DNA from: Chitinophaga sancti
GTDB taxonomy: Bacteria; Bacteroidota; Bacteroidia; Chitinophagales; Chitinophagaceae
NCBI RefSeq assembly: GCF_034087045.1
Contig: NZ_CP139247.1
Location: 124,001 to 188,000, forward strand
Direction: 5' to 3'
Length of the DNA stretch: 64,000 nucleotides
Positions within the stretch are counted from its first letter, which is position 1. Each line of letters opens with the position of its first letter. The notes under the pieces are model-generated. The model did not search any database and was not told where the DNA came from. It was given only the letters and a program-made list of their open reading frames with translations. Made by a program: the position numbers and the translations under genes. Positions 46,014 through 56,373 of the stretch are shown one piece after another.

Positions 46014-49000
46014 CTAAAATCCGATTTGTGCACCAAAGACCCATGTTTTCAATGGTGGTAGGGCAGTTGAGGCTGTCTCTGGATCGACACCAACATACTT
46101 AGTTATTGTAAAAAGGTTTTGGGCTTGTATGCTAAGTTTAAAGTTTTTAACTCCAATTTTATTCTTCCATTTTTCCGGAATTTGCCAAGACAAATAAACA
46201 TTTTTCAATCTGATAAAGGATGCATCGGCGTAGGTTAAATTACTAGAACTAGCCCTACCAAAAGCCCCAGAAATAGAATAATTTGAATTGAATCGCTGAT
46301 GTGATGCAATATCGCCCTTCTTTTTCCACCTGTCTAAGACGGCTAGTGGTTGATTAATATTGTAAACTCCAGGATAACTTCCTATAATATAGTTATAAGC
46401 TGTTTTCTTTACAAATTGGAATAAGGCTCCTATTTCAAAAGTCCCTATAACAAAAGTATTTTGCAATCCTCCATAATATTTTGGATCAAAATTTATCAAA
46501 AAATTTTTATCAGTGGAATAATCAGGAGACGAAGTCAAATTGCCCTTACTATCATAGAATTCATATACGCCTGTTTCTGTATTTACATCCGCAAAGTGGA
46601 ACAAAGCCCTTGTTGTAACAGATTTACCAATAAAATAACTGCCGGCATCACCTGAAGTTTCCAAATTAGGGTAAGAGACAAGTCTATTTCTTGGAACAGT
46701 CAAATTCAAACTTGTAGTCCAGCTAAATCTTTTTTCTGTAAAATTTTTACTTTCAATTAAAATCTCCCAACCAGCATTTTCAACTGTTGCAGGAAGATTT
46801 ACTGTAATATTTCTAACCCCCGTGGTATACGGTAATGATTTGCTTAATAGTTGATTTGATGACCGATTCCTATTGTGAGTTAAGCCAATCATAATTCTAT
46901 TTTTTAACAACCCTAAGTCAACGCCCACACTTAATTTCTTCGTTTCCTCCCACTGTAAATATGGGTTTGTTATACGAGTTGGTCCTAAACCAGTAGCACC
47001 ACGATATGTCACTCCACCATTTATTGGATCATATAAGCTTAAAAATAAATAATCGCTTATTTGATCGCTTCCTGTAACCCCATAATTAGCCCTTAATTTT
47101 CCATAACTTATAAAAGGCATATTTTTTGTAAAAATGCTTTCTTCAGTAAAAATCCACCCAGCTCCAATGGAACCAAAATTATGGAATCTATTTTCTTCAC
47201 CAAATCTACTGCTACCATCTCTTCTAGCTGAAGCATTAAATAGATACCTATTATTCAAAACATAATTAATTCTCCCAAAAACCGCATTATATTTATATTG
47301 GCTAGAAAAAGATGAGTTTGGATACAATCTGGCAGCTGACATTAAATTGGTAAGAACTTCATCACTATTATAACCCTCGCCTGAAACGGAGGAACCTCTA
47401 CTTTGTGTTTGCTGAATAGAAGTACCTAATAGTACATCTAATTGCCCCTCTTTAATCTTTAACTGATAATTTAATTGCGGCTCAATTATCCACGAACTTA
47501 ATCTAGAATTACCATAAATCGCCAATCTGGTTGAGGTAGGTATTTGTTCAGGACGGCGAGACTTTAAAGGTACTGCAGTAATTTCATTCGTAGTTAAATA
47601 ATTATAGCCAAAATTGCTCCTAAAATTTAGTCCCGGCAGAATCGTGTACTCTAAATTTAAATTTGAAATTAGATTATTACTTTTATTACTATAAGTATTA
47701 TAAATATAAGATAGTGGATTAAAAAAAGTTGTATTACCAGCACTATTAGGCATCCAGTTTAAACTTCCATCCTTATTAAAAAGGGCGGGGGCTGTTGGGG
47801 GAAGATTAGTAGCATAAGATGTTAAATCTACCCCTGGTAACCTGTTATTATCTAAAAAATAACTTGAAGAGAATTGAGCTCTAAACTTTTGATTTTGAGA
47901 GGTACTATACAAGCTAAAATGAGCGCCTGCTTTTTCATCAGGAAAACTTAAAGGAAAAATAGAAGTCTCTTTATGATACGTCCCTCCAATATTATATTGA
48001 ATATTCGTAGTCCCACCTGAAATAGAAGCATTTGCATTTGTATAATGAGCAGTTCCACCTAGAAGTTCTTTCATCCAATTAGTACTACGTGTTGTATCCC
48101 AAAATCCATTTATATCATAATCAGTTGCAGAAATAGCAAGACCGTCATTCATCTTAGCCTCCCTTCTCATTTCTAAGTATTGAGATGTATTAAGTAATTT
48201 ATAATTATTGGACAATTTTTGCCATCCCTGTTGATAATTTACGTCTACTCTCATTGGTCCCACCTTTCCCTTTTTAGTGGTAATTAATATAGCACCATTT
48301 GCTGCGCGTGATCCGTAAATAGCAGTCGCATCCGCATCCTTCAATACAGTAACACTCTCAATATCAGATGGGTTAATCAAACTTAATGGATTACCAGGCG
48401 TAGCTAAATTAGCTCCTGAATTACCTAATATAGTTCCTTGGTTTGGCATCATTTGAGATATAAAAGGTACTCCATCTACAACGTAAAAAGGGTCATTTCC
48501 ATATCTTAAGCTATTTTGGCCTTGAATCATAGTCGAAACACCGCCCCCAGCAAAACCAGTAGTTTGATTTATGTATAAACCAGGTACCCTACCCTGCAAT
48601 GCCAATAATGGGTTACTTACTGGTGAATTTTCAATTTCTTTTGCAGTTACTGTTGTTATATTGCCAATCAAATTCTTTTTTGCAGAAGTTCCATAAGCTA
48701 TAATGACCTTTTCATTTAAAAATCCGGTTGCGGTAGCAAGGCTAATTAATATCTTATTCTTATCCCCAACATTTACTTCTTTCCGCTCATAACCTATTGA
48801 GGTAATTATCAAAGTAACGCCAGTTTCAACATTTGATAATGTAAAGGACCCATCACTGTTTGTCTTTGTACCTTTACTTGTTCCTTTTATCATAACGGTA
48901 GCGCCTGGTATAGGTTCAGACTTATCGTCTAATACTTTACCAGTAATAATTACTGTTCCTGAAGTAAAATTGGATTCTATTCCCTTTGTTTGCTTATCAG

Positions 49001-49340
49001 GCACTTGCTGCTTTAAAGAAATAATGCCTTCTCTATATTGCCAAACAATACCTTTTGAACCTAATAAACTACCCAACGCCTCATCTAAGGGAATTTGATT
49101 GTAGGAAACATTTACTTTTTCACTTAAATCTAAAATATCAACGGCATACATAAATCGCAAACCAGTCTGCTTTTCTATTTGCTTAAAAACGCTTTCAAGT
49201 GCTATGTTACTAGCAATTAATTTAATTTTTTGCTTTCCATCTTGATTAGCATGCGCGACCGAAATTGAAAATGTGTGAATCAATAAAATAAAAGTGAACA
49301 ACCTTGCTAATAGCAAACTACGAGGTGTAGGAATTTGCAT
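46014..49340 (-). CDS. SusC/RagA-family TonB-dependent receptor with STN domain
   Basis: About 1108 residues from the ATG at 49340 (MQIPTPRSLLLARLFTFILL), chosen because it gives a normal signal peptide; the frame is open up to an ATG at 49409. After the signal peptide comes an STN domain (IALESVFKQIEKQTGLRFMY), then a carboxypeptidase-like domain (GKVLDDKSEPIPGATVMIKG). The plug has ESVTVLKDADATAIYGSRAA, and the barrel ends LKTWVFGAQIGF. It forms the outer membrane transporter with SusD and, through STN, a signalling input. An ECF sigma gene (49542) is divergent 130-200 bp away, but no FecR is adjacent. Confidence 0.94.
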   Translation of the reverse strand: MQIPTPRSLLLARLFTFILLIHTFSISVAHANQDGKQKIKLIASNIALESVFKQIEKQTGLRFMYAVDILDLSEKVNVSYNQIPLDEALGSLLGSKGIVWQYREGIISLKQQVPDKQTKGIESNFTSGTVIITGKVLDDKSEPIPGATVMIKGTSKGTKTNSDGSFTLSNVETGVTLIITSIGYERKEVNVGDKNKILISLATATGFLNEKVIIAYGTSAKKNLIGNITTVTAKEIENSPVSNPLLALQGRVPGLYINQTTGFAGGGVSTMIQGQNSLRYGNDPFYVVDGVPFISQMMPNQGTILGNSGANLATPGNPLSLINPSDIESVTVLKDADATAIYGSRAANGAILITTKKGKVGPMRVDVNYQQGWQKLSNNYKLLNTSQYLEMRREAKMNDGLAISATDYDINGFWDTTRSTNWMKELLGGTAHYTNANASISGGTTNIQYNIGGTYHKETSIFPLSFPDEKAGAHFSLYSTSQNQKFRAQFSSSYFLDNNRLPGVDLTSYATNLPPTAPALFNKDGSLNWMPNSAGNTTFFNPLSYIYNTYSNKSNNLISNLNLEYTILPGLNFRSNFGYNYLTTNEITAVPLKSRRPEQIPTSTRLAIYGNSRLSSWIIEPQLNYQLKIKEGQLDVLLGTSIQQTQSRGSSVSGEGYNSDEVLTNLMSAARLYPNSSFSSQYKYNAVFGRINYVLNNRYLFNASARRDGSSRFGEENRFHNFGSIGAGWIFTEESIFTKNMPFISYGKLRANYGVTGSDQISDYLFLSLYDPINGGVTYRGATGLGPTRITNPYLQWEETKKLSVGVDLGLLKNRIMIGLTHNRNRSSNQLLSKSLPYTTGVRNITVNLPATVENAGWEILIESKNFTEKRFSWTTSLNLTVPRNRLVSYPNLETSGDAGSYFIGKSVTTRALFHFADVNTETGVYEFYDSKGNLTSSPDYSTDKNFLINFDPKYYGGLQNTFVIGTFEIGALFQFVKKTAYNYIIGSYPGVYNINQPLAVLDRWKKKGDIASHQRFNSNYSISGAFGRASSSNLTYADASFIRLKNVYLSWQIPEKWKNKIGVKNFKLSIQAQNLFTITKYVGVDPETASTALPPLKTWVFGAQIGF

Positions 49341-49541
49341 AACCGAAACAGTTGGTTTGTTAAGTGATAAATACAGGTTTATACTTCTGTAAAAGCAAAA
49401 TGATAGCACAAAAAATCATAGAAAAGAAATGCTTCCCCAAAACATATCAAATATAATCGTATCAAAAATTGCGAGGTACTCAAAAAAAATTAAAATATTT
49501 TTCGCAGTACCTTTTAATATTTTTTACGATATGAGGATATC

Positions 49542-50084
49542 ATGCAATATCCAAAAGATGTACAATTAATAAAAACGGTAATGAAAGAGCAAGAAGTTGC
49601 TTTTACAATTATGTATAACCGGTATCAACCATTAATGTTAAAATTTGCTATAAAGAAATTCAAGTGTACACAAGAGGCTGAAGATATCGTTCAAGAAATA
49701 TTTACCTCTTTATGGCAAAGAAGAGAGTTGCTATCCAACGAATTTCCAATCAAGAACTATTTGTTACGTGCTGTACAACTACAATATGCTCAACGCTGCA
49801 GGCATTCAACTGTCGTGAAAAAATATATTCAATATAAATTAGGAAAACTATCAGAAAAAAGTCAATCGTCAAAGATTGAAAACAAGGAGCTGGAAATACA
49901 AATAAGATCAGCAATAAACAAGATTAGCGCTCCTGCTTGTCGAAAAATATTTGAACTGGCTTTTCTGGAAGAACAAAATTGCAGTGAAATTGCAGTGAAA
50001 TTGAATATAAAAACCCAGGTTGTAAGAAACCAAACCAGCAGAGCACTAAAAATAGTACGAGAAAAATTAAAACAGGTAGTATAA
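49542..50084 (+). CDS. FecI-type ECF RNA polymerase sigma factor
   Basis: 180 residues. Sigma region 2 is FTIMYNRYQPLMLKFAIKKF with EAEDIVQEIFTSLWQRRELL. Region 4 is RKIFELAFLEEQNCSEIAVK, followed by the helix-turn-helix IKTQVVRNQTSRALKIV. Divergent from the SusC/SusD operon that it probably activates on an outer-membrane signal. No anti-sigma gene follows, which is unusual; the next gene is a small peptide. It is paralogous to the sigma factor at 56374. Confidence 0.92.
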   Translation: MQYPKDVQLIKTVMKEQEVAFTIMYNRYQPLMLKFAIKKFKCTQEAEDIVQEIFTSLWQRRELLSNEFPIKNYLLRAVQLQYAQRCRHSTVVKKYIQYKLGKLSEKSQSSKIENKELEIQIRSAINKISAPACRKIFELAFLEEQNCSEIAVKLNIKTQVVRNQTSRALKIVREKLKQVV

Positions 50085-50434
50085 CTTAAATCAAATCATG
50101 CTTAAAAAATCCGATAAATATTCTCTAAATATTAATTATTCCTAGGATTAAGAAGGTTTTGTAATCCAAAAATATAATATTTTTAATACAAATTAAGTAC
50201 CTATATAATGCGAAATAATCAAAAACTCTAAACTAACATAATAAACTGTAACACTTCATAATTCCTTGAACCTTTCCCAAATATCAAGTTCAAGTCCACT
50301 AGTATATAAGCAACATTAAATCTCAGGATTCCTAGGAACAATATTAATATTAGAATTTGATTATATTTTTTCTAATGAAATTACCTATCATTTGAAAATT
50401 TTCCGAAAAAAATTAACCAAAAAAATCTATAATT
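50085..50434. other. AT-rich intergenic region, nothing recognised
   Basis: 350 bases between the sigma factor and peptide 3. No open frame and no strong hairpin were seen. The TTTAGCTTTTTGAT leader hairpin found before peptides 1 and 2 is absent here. Confidence 0.4.
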
Positions 50435-50686
50435 ATGACGAAAGCAAGAATAATTTTTTCAGCAATGTGCACATTAGGTATAACCGGAAGCATTTTCGCT
50501 TTCAAAATATCCCAAAAGAATCATACAGTACTTCCTTATTATATAACAACCGCATATTGCGCAGCAGCAAATTTAACCTATACTAATGGAACCGCAACTA
50601 CTAAAATAAGTGAACTATATAGATATTTCACACTTGAAAAAGGTGCTAAGGCTTGTATTGGAGCCAGGATAATTCATGGAGTCTAA
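50435..50686 (+). CDS. Small secreted peptide with two Cys (peptide 3)
   Basis: 83 residues. The leader MTKARIIFSAMCTLGITGSI then FAFK has the same 24-residue length and AFK end as the other three peptides. The tail YYITTAYCAAANLTYTNGTA is followed by YRYFTLEKGAKACIGARIIH, aligning closely with peptide 2. The aligned positions of the two mature Cys are Asn and Ile in peptide 2. It is followed by the beta-barrel gene at 51041 on the same strand. Function unknown. Confidence 0.75.
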   Translation: MTKARIIFSAMCTLGITGSIFAFKISQKNHTVLPYYITTAYCAAANLTYTNGTATTKISELYRYFTLEKGAKACIGARIIHGV

Positions 50687-50723
50687 TTTCCTCCGATATT
50701 AAATAAGAAAAAATATATTAGTG

Positions 50724-50758
50724 TAATTAGGGCTTAACATGCCGTTAAATCCTAATTA
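50724..50758 (+). terminator. Probable terminator after peptide 3
   Basis: TAATTAGG pairs with CCTAATTA, with partial inner pairing (CTTAA/TTAAA). AT-rich and without a long T run, so weaker evidence than the other terminators. Confidence 0.45.
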
Positions 50759-51040
50759 TAATCAACAACTTGCAATTAATTATAACTACTATCAACAAAA
50801 TTCTAGTAAATGACTTTTCGCTAAGTCACGATAGTAATACATCATAGTAGAATAAAAATTCTATTTAGAAGGCAATACTGCACTAATAATTCAGCTATTA
50901 ATAATTTTGAATAACTAACATAAAAACTTAATTTCATACTGTTAACTTTCAATTTACGATGGATACTTATGCCATGTAGATTTCTAAACATAAATAATCG
51001 TTAGCCCGTATAAGAGTATCCCCATTCATCATTAACTGAT

Positions 51041-53653
51041 ATGAAATCCATATTGAGTAAATATGCCATCATCCTTATGATTGTTATCTTCCCTTTCTTT
51101 TTAAAAGGTCAAAATATAACAATAAAAGGCAGCTTAAAAGATTCTACAAATCTGAGTATAGCAGGAGCTAATATTTTGGTAATTAGCGCTTTTGATTCCT
51201 TACATACGGTAAGTGATGAAAATGGATTATTTCAATTCAATAAAGATAATTATGCACCATTCCAATTAAAAATATCTGCGTTAGGCTATTCCCCTTTGAC
51301 TAGAAATTTTGAACCTCCAACTAATGTCTCTACCTACATTATTCCTGCTATACTATTAACATCATCATATCACTTATTAAAAGAGGTAGTTATAAAAGGC
51401 AAGAAAAGCGTTGCCATCCTAAGGGGTGATACTATTGAGTATAATATAAATCAATTCAAACTTAAGGGAAATGCGGTATTGAACGATCTTTTAAAAAGAT
51501 TACCAGGTTTAATTGTAAATGCCGATGGATCTATAACGTTTATGGGAAAATCAATATCCCAAATACGTATTAATGGTCAAGATTATCCGCTAAAAAATGT
51601 TCAGGCACTTATTAACGTCTTATCAATTGAAATGCTTGAAAAAATCCAATTAATTGATGATTATGGTGAAATTGCTCGTATTACCGGAAGAAAGGATGGA
51701 GAGGCTAAACCAATCATAAGCATTGAAACTCAAAACACAGTTAAAAGAAACCAACAATTCAAGATTAAAATAGGACTGGGAAATAAAGACAGATATCTCT
51801 TGTCTCCAGTACGTACAGATATTACTCCCTCACAACAATTCTTTATATCCGGGAATAGCAACAATATAGGATCTGGATTCGACAACACCACCAACAATGC
51901 AAACATTTCATTAGTTAAAACCAAAAAAAAATTATCCATTAGAATAATTACGACCTGGGATAAATCAAAAATAAAGAATGAGGTCGAACAATTTGTTCAA
52001 ATGGAAACCAATTCAGGAAAACAATATATCAATAGTAATAGTAAAAACTATTTATCAACTAATGCATTTGCTATTAATACTGGTTTTGATTATAAATTTA
52101 ATAAACAATCAATCTTAGGATTTAACATTCGCAGCGGCTTAAATTCTAATAATTCTCAAAATTTCTTTGCAGCTTCTCAATCAGGATTACAAACAGTAAT
52201 GCAACAACAAAATAATTATTATGAAGAGAAAACTCCCTATTTAGCGAACTCTTCATATTTTGTTCATAAATTCAATAAAACAGGTCGTGTCTTTACGATC
52301 AGAGAATACTTAAACTATCAAACAGTTAATAGCAATACAGTTAATGATAATAAACTACAATTTACTTACGCTGATGGTTCAAGTAAAGATTCTATTTTAA
52401 AACAGAAGATTGTCCCAAAAACTCAAAATTTCATTTTAGATATCCAATCCTCCTGGATTGAACCAATAAACAATTACTCTGATGTTGAAATAAAATATAA
52501 CTTAAATCAACTAAACAATCACTATTCACAAAAAACATACTATGAATACTCTAACCAGAAGTTGGAATTAATTGATTCTTTAACTAATGCATATAAAAAT
52601 AAAACTACTCAGAACGAAATTAGTGCCAGTTATAAAATTACATCAAAGAAAATTGAGCTGATTTTAGGAGGGAAACTTCTGCTTTATAAAATAAACAACA
52701 AAATTTCTGCTCAAAAAAACTATAAAACAATCGGTAATATTTGGTTCCCGTTGCTCCGACTTCAAATGCAAACTGGCCAGTCCTCAATGATTGTAATATC
52801 AACTAATTCAACTGTTGAATATCCTAATAATCAGCAGTCCCAACTCATTCCAAATAGAACAAACATCCAATTTCCAATTTTTGGCAACCCCAATTTAAAA
52901 GCGGAGTCAAATAATGCAATTAATTTAGAATTTCGTCATACTGGAATCAATATAGTTTTACTAAATATAAAGACCAATCTGATTAAAAATCAGATTGTCA
53001 CAAATACAGTAGTTTATGAAGATTCATCTAATAACATAATTAATGAAACGCATTACCTAAATTTAAATGGTAATTACTCCTTCAATTTAAATGGAGGAAT
53101 CTCCAGATCACTGAAAGAAGGGAGATATATGCTTTCCTGGGATTTTTCGAGCTCCCTGAAACATAGTAATATTTATATGAATTATATACAGAAAGAGACA
53201 AATAACCTCATCTTTAACAGCATTATTAAATCAGGATTTTTCCCCAATTGGGCAGAATTAAATGCATCTATTAACTACACGTATAACAGAAATAGATATC
53301 TCGTTACAACAAATAATATAATTAATTTTTCTACATGGAACTTTCAACTTAATGGAAAATTTTTCATCTCGAAAAATTGGGCAATTGAATTCGATTACCA
53401 AAAACAAATTAATCAAGGATTAAATAGTTCTATAACGGCCAATCCTATAACTCTAAATGCAGCTATAGAAAGGAAAATCTTTAAGGATAAAATTACTTGT
53501 AGGCTGGAAGGGCAAAATATACTCAACCAGGTATCAAACCTGACCCAAACAATTTCAAGTAACTCTATCACACAAACTCGTACAAATCTTATAGGCAGCT
53601 TCTATTTATTTTCAGTTGTACTAGACCTCAAAAAGGTTAGGTATTCCAATTAA
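51041..53653 (+). CDS. Outer membrane beta-barrel (TonB receptor-like) protein
   Basis: 870 residues with a signal peptide (about 1-23). A carboxypeptidase-regulatory-like domain follows (TIKGSLKDSTNLSIAGANIL), then a plug-like region (VLNDLLKRLPGLIVNADGSI, KSISQIRINGQDYPL). The rest is a long barrel of alternating aromatic/polar strands ending FYLFSVVLDLKKVRY. It matches the Bacteroidota outer-membrane beta-barrel family with TonB-receptor architecture but lacks SusC motifs and has no SusD partner. It could be a transporter or a secretion-related barrel. It lies about 350 bp after peptide 3 on the same strand. Confidence 0.85.
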   Translation: MKSILSKYAIILMIVIFPFFLKGQNITIKGSLKDSTNLSIAGANILVISAFDSLHTVSDENGLFQFNKDNYAPFQLKISALGYSPLTRNFEPPTNVSTYIIPAILLTSSYHLLKEVVIKGKKSVAILRGDTIEYNINQFKLKGNAVLNDLLKRLPGLIVNADGSITFMGKSISQIRINGQDYPLKNVQALINVLSIEMLEKIQLIDDYGEIARITGRKDGEAKPIISIETQNTVKRNQQFKIKIGLGNKDRYLLSPVRTDITPSQQFFISGNSNNIGSGFDNTTNNANISLVKTKKKLSIRIITTWDKSKIKNEVEQFVQMETNSGKQYINSNSKNYLSTNAFAINTGFDYKFNKQSILGFNIRSGLNSNNSQNFFAASQSGLQTVMQQQNNYYEEKTPYLANSSYFVHKFNKTGRVFTIREYLNYQTVNSNTVNDNKLQFTYADGSSKDSILKQKIVPKTQNFILDIQSSWIEPINNYSDVEIKYNLNQLNNHYSQKTYYEYSNQKLELIDSLTNAYKNKTTQNEISASYKITSKKIELILGGKLLLYKINNKISAQKNYKTIGNIWFPLLRLQMQTGQSSMIVISTNSTVEYPNNQQSQLIPNRTNIQFPIFGNPNLKAESNNAINLEFRHTGINIVLLNIKTNLIKNQIVTNTVVYEDSSNNIINETHYLNLNGNYSFNLNGGISRSLKEGRYMLSWDFSSSLKHSNIYMNYIQKETNNLIFNSIIKSGFFPNWAELNASINYTYNRNRYLVTTNNIINFSTWNFQLNGKFFISKNWAIEFDYQKQINQGLNSSITANPITLNAAIERKIFKDKITCRLEGQNILNQVSNLTQTISSNSITQTRTNLIGSFYLFSVVLDLKKVRYSN

Positions 53654-53865
53654 AATCTTGCATAAATATGAACTTTAATATTATTGATTTATCTAAGTCA
53701 ATTCAATACAAAAAACATTAAGCCAACGAATTAAGCCTATTATTAAAGATCAATTTTATTTGATTTTATAAAATATTACCTATCTTAGAAAAGTAACACC
53801 CCAAATAGTTACAAATCAGAAAATACACAGCAAAAAGCGAAAAATAAATACCTCAATATTCACGT

Positions 53866-54909
53866 ATGGAGCTATTTTCATTTAAAGAAAATGAAGTAAT
53901 AACATCCTGGTACCATGATAAACCTCAGGAAAAAGGACTTGAAATAATTCAAAAAGAAGAGTTTTCTGCTTTTAGTTTAAGAGGTAACGATGCTGTATCA
54001 TTTTCAAGGGATGGTAGCGATCCGAATATCAATTCTGCCGATATGGCTAATCAATTCATGGTATTCCAATTCTCTTCTGCACCAGATGGCCCTAGTATTC
54101 TCGAATCGTCACAGGTAAATCCTTCTGTAGATGGAACATCGGAAGAACCGGACGTTTTAATGGCTTTAGAAATGCTCTCTTTCAACCTGGGAACAAATGA
54201 AGCTGTCGATAAGGATACTAAAGCCACCATTCGGATAAATATTGGCAAAGACAGTAGCTCCAGGGATAAAAACTTTGATACAGCTTTTTGGAGTATTGCG
54301 GCCGGGCTGGATCTATTTAATGGAAAAGATAGAACACCCGCTAAAGATTTAAAAGCAGACTTTAAAAAAGCATTTAATAATCGCCCCATTGAAATACCAG
54401 GTGGGCTTAGCCAGATGACATTTGAAGTAGTTAAACACAAAGAGCCAGCCTGGTGGCAAAAGATTTTTAAATTCCTGGAGTCTGATACGGGCAAAAACCT
54501 TGTATCTACCATTGGATTCCCAGCCATTACTTCCCAGGCTATTACAATGCTAGATCAGTTGATGAATAGGCTTCAGGATAATAACCCGGAAGTGCTTTTT
54601 AAAAGCCGCCCATTAAGGTTAGCTTTAACCCAACAAGCCAAACATGATTTTACACAAGGCATAACCAGGATAAAAATGGGGTGTTTAAATCCTGGCTTTT
54701 GTGTACTAGCAAGGGGTAAGGATTTTCAAAAACTGCTAGATGCTGATCCGATTTATTACCCTACATATGGAAAGCTAGTTCCCGCAAGTGTCAATCAAGC
54801 CCAATTATTGAGTGGGAAATATGATGACCCACTTAAAGATGCCACTTATGCTATTTTCAAAGTAGGCATGAAAAAAACCAAATTAGATCCCACATTTAAT
54901 TACAGCTGA
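53866..54909 (+). CDS. Protein of unknown function linked to a serine protease
   Basis: 347 residues, no signal peptide and no recognised family. Visible features: a Ser/Asp-rich N-terminal half (DGSDPNINSADM, KDSSSRDKNFDTAFWSI), an amphipathic segment around WWQKIFKFLESDTGKNLVST, and a C-terminal half with GCLNPGFCVLARGKDFQKLL and LSGKYDDPLKDATYAIFKVG. It starts a tight operon, with the protease gene beginning 3 bp after its stop. It may be a substrate, inhibitor or partner of the protease; nothing in the sequence decides this. Confidence 0.7.
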   Translation: MELFSFKENEVITSWYHDKPQEKGLEIIQKEEFSAFSLRGNDAVSFSRDGSDPNINSADMANQFMVFQFSSAPDGPSILESSQVNPSVDGTSEEPDVLMALEMLSFNLGTNEAVDKDTKATIRINIGKDSSSRDKNFDTAFWSIAAGLDLFNGKDRTPAKDLKADFKKAFNNRPIEIPGGLSQMTFEVVKHKEPAWWQKIFKFLESDTGKNLVSTIGFPAITSQAITMLDQLMNRLQDNNPEVLFKSRPLRLALTQQAKHDFTQGITRIKMGCLNPGFCVLARGKDFQKLLDADPIYYPTYGKLVPASVNQAQLLSGKYDDPLKDATYAIFKVGMKKTKLDPTFNYS

Positions 54910-54912
54910 CAT

Positions 54913-55872
54913 ATGGACCTTCAAACTGCAATTAACCTTCAAAAAGCAATCACTAATCAATTCTTATTTTCCAGGCAAAGGCAGTATGCAATAGCTGGCG
55001 ATGAAGATGATTTTCATTCCGCTGATGGGCTGATATACGATATTTTCAATGATATATTTGGAGTAAGTGTGGCTGGCTCAGATCAAAAGGGATATTATGT
55101 TGAATTGTTTTCTGAACAAAAGGATCTCTATTTAAACCCAATTAGAGATTATTATAGAGCAGGTCCTAATGATATCAGGCCATTTGTCACTTCCCCATTT
55201 GAATTAAGGTATAAAAAACGCCCCCTGGAAATTGGTTGTTCTGTCAGTCATCGGCTAAACAATATAAAAGGAACGCTTGGAGGTTTAGTTAAAGGTTTAG
55301 AGGATGGTCAGACATATATTCTAAGCAACCATCATGTACTTTATAATAGCCAGGATGTGGATGATAATTTTGTAATACAACCATGTACCCTGGACGGAGG
55401 AGAAGCTGGTGATACAATAGGCCTTTATTGCAAATCCCTGGCTTATTCACTATCTGAAGTAAATGAGCATGATGCTGCTATTGCAGGTCCTATTTCAGTG
55501 GATGTAAATTGGATTATTCCAGGTATAGCAGCACCTGTTGAGGGTTTGACTATTGCCAAAGATGGAAATAAAGTATACAAAATAGGAGCTATGTCGGGTA
55601 AAACATATGGCACAATAGCGAGCTCTTTAATTAGTGTCAAAGTAAATATAGATGGTCAACAATATGATTTTGCTAACCAAATACTCATAAAATGAACTGA
55701 TAATCAATTCATTAACTCTCAACCCTTTTCCGAACCTGGTGATTCTGGGTCACTAATAATTGACCATGAGTCTCATTTTGCAGTCGGACTGCTTTTTGCA
55801 GGAAATGATAAAGGTATGACACTGGCGAACCCAATTGGACCAATAATGAATAAACTTAACGTCAGTTTTTAA
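54913..55872 (+). pseudogene. Trypsin-like serine protease interrupted by an in-frame TGA
   Basis: The frame reads 260 residues to a TGA at 55693-55695 and then continues in the same frame for 58 codons to a TAA at 55870. The first part holds the His of ILSNHHVLYN (about 141) and the Asp of NEHDAAIAGP (187). The catalytic Ser lies beyond the TGA, in FSEPGDSGSLIID (about 278), followed by HFAVGLLFAGNDKG. The full length of about 319 residues matches a chymotrypsin-fold protease without signal peptide. Either a recent nonsense mutation or stop readthrough must be assumed. The truncated product would lack its nucleophile. Confidence 0.85.
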
Positions 55873-55894
55873 GAAAATAAAGTAACTTTAAATC

Positions 55895-56104
55895 ATGAGA
55901 ATAACAGACGCTTCCCTGGAACTTTATCAAACTCTGAGGGCTTATGACGAGGTGGTTGGAACTGCTGTTGTGTCCAAAAATGACAAACCATATATTGTCA
56001 TCTATTTGGAAAAAGCAACCAAAGCAATACTTGATAAAATCCCGCCTTCATATAAAGGCAACCAGGTAAAAACCGAAATTTCAGGATCTTTTTTTAGCTT
56101 TTAA
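55895..56104 (+). CDS. Small protein resembling the N-terminal domain of bacterial S1 proteases
   Basis: 69 residues starting MRITDASLELYQTLRAYDEV, followed by VGTAVVSKNDKPYIVIYLEK and IPPSYKGNQVKTEISG. The pattern VVG-x-x-V, I-V-I-Y-x-E, IPP-x-x-x-G-x-x-V resembles the small N-terminal domain found before many bacterial trypsin-like proteases. Here it is a free-standing gene 22 bp after the protease end, in the same operon. It could be a propeptide-like inhibitor or chaperone for the protease; this is inference. The last gene of the group. Confidence 0.65.
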   Translation: MRITDASLELYQTLRAYDEVVGTAVVSKNDKPYIVIYLEKATKAILDKIPPSYKGNQVKTEISGSFFSF

Positions 56105-56373
56105 GATCCACAACCCAATGCCCTTTAAAGTTATTTCAGCTGTAATTAAACAGTTACGTTAGTTTGTTGCCCATCATCTCCTTCTTATCTAATTAAGCTT
56201 TTCAATATTATAATTAATTAATGCCATTTGTAATGGTTGAATTGTAATCGTTTACCGTTCATCCAAAATCTGGGCACATTAACTTCGAGTTAACTACTCC
56301 CTATTTATTTATACATAGATTTGAATCGGTATCAACAATTGTCATGTAATCCTATACAGGGAGGGAAATTTCT

